A stretch of 6,074 bases of DNA from Oscillospiraceae bacterium (GTDB taxonomy: Bacteria > Bacillota > Clostridia > Oscillospirales > UBA929). The notes beneath the pieces were generated by a model that saw only the letters and a list, made by a program, of their open reading frames with translations, searched no databases and was not told the origin of the DNA. The DNA lies in NCBI GenBank assembly GCA_031258665.1, contig JAIRML010000092.1, forward strand, positions 1 to 6,074, in the 5' to 3' direction. How positions within the stretch are numbered: the stretch's first letter is position 1; each line of letters starts with the position of its first letter. This document shows, piece by piece, positions 6,070-6,074 of this stretch. The translations under genes were made by a program, and so were the position numbers.

Positions 6070-6074
6070 ATAAA

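Larger units (their letters stand above)
5647..6074. other. intergenic region upstream of tig, no gene seen
   Basis: This 428-bp stretch has no supportable coding region. The tig-proximal 110 bp holds the ribosome binding site and candidate promoters. The middle (about 5760-5905) holds only short GC-rich inverted repeats such as GGCCG/CGGCC at 5774-5788 and CCGGC/GCCGG at 5805-5819, which may be chance. The distal 165 bp is the hairpin cluster. No riboswitch, T-box or CtsR/CIRCE-like operator was recognised. Confidence 0.7.

Overview
The window looks like chromosomal DNA from a GC-rich member of the Bacillota, probably class Clostridia. The reasons are the gene order tig-clpP-clpX on one strand, strong AGGAGG-type ribosome binding sites, a galactokinase carrying the 'GRTELSGNHTDHQ' form of the first GHMP motif, which I associate with clostridial enzymes, and a GalE with the Gram-positive type 'FSSTAATYGEP' and 'YGETK' active-site segments. 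I cannot place it more finely from the sequence alone.

All five genes read leftward (minus strand). From right to left: a 428-bp leader and intergenic region (5647-6074) with candidate promoters near tig and a dense cluster of hairpins at the far end; tig (trigger factor, 4258-5646); clpP (3628-4209) after a 48-bp gap; clpX (2181-3488) after a 139-bp gap; a 182-bp gap packed with palindromic repeats; galK (galactokinase, 703-1998); a 125-bp gap with another repeat copy; and the start of galE (UDP-glucose 4-epimerase, 1-577), which runs off the left edge.

The right half is a protein quality-control block. Trigger factor receives nascent chains at the ribosome, and ClpX unfolds substrates and feeds them to the ClpP peptidase. 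The left half belongs to the Leloir pathway of galactose use. GalK makes galactose-1-phosphate and GalE interconverts UDP-galactose and UDP-glucose. GalT, which links them, is not in the window and could lie beyond the left edge.

The genes are ordinary. The unusual content is between them: four copies of a roughly 43-bp palindromic repeat with an invariant GCGAAGC core. Three of these are followed by a second hairpin that keeps TGGG...CCCA ends while the rest of its stem changes. Together they look like a bipartite, dispersed, extragenic palindromic element. No transposase, CRISPR array, rRNA, tRNA or phage gene is visible.
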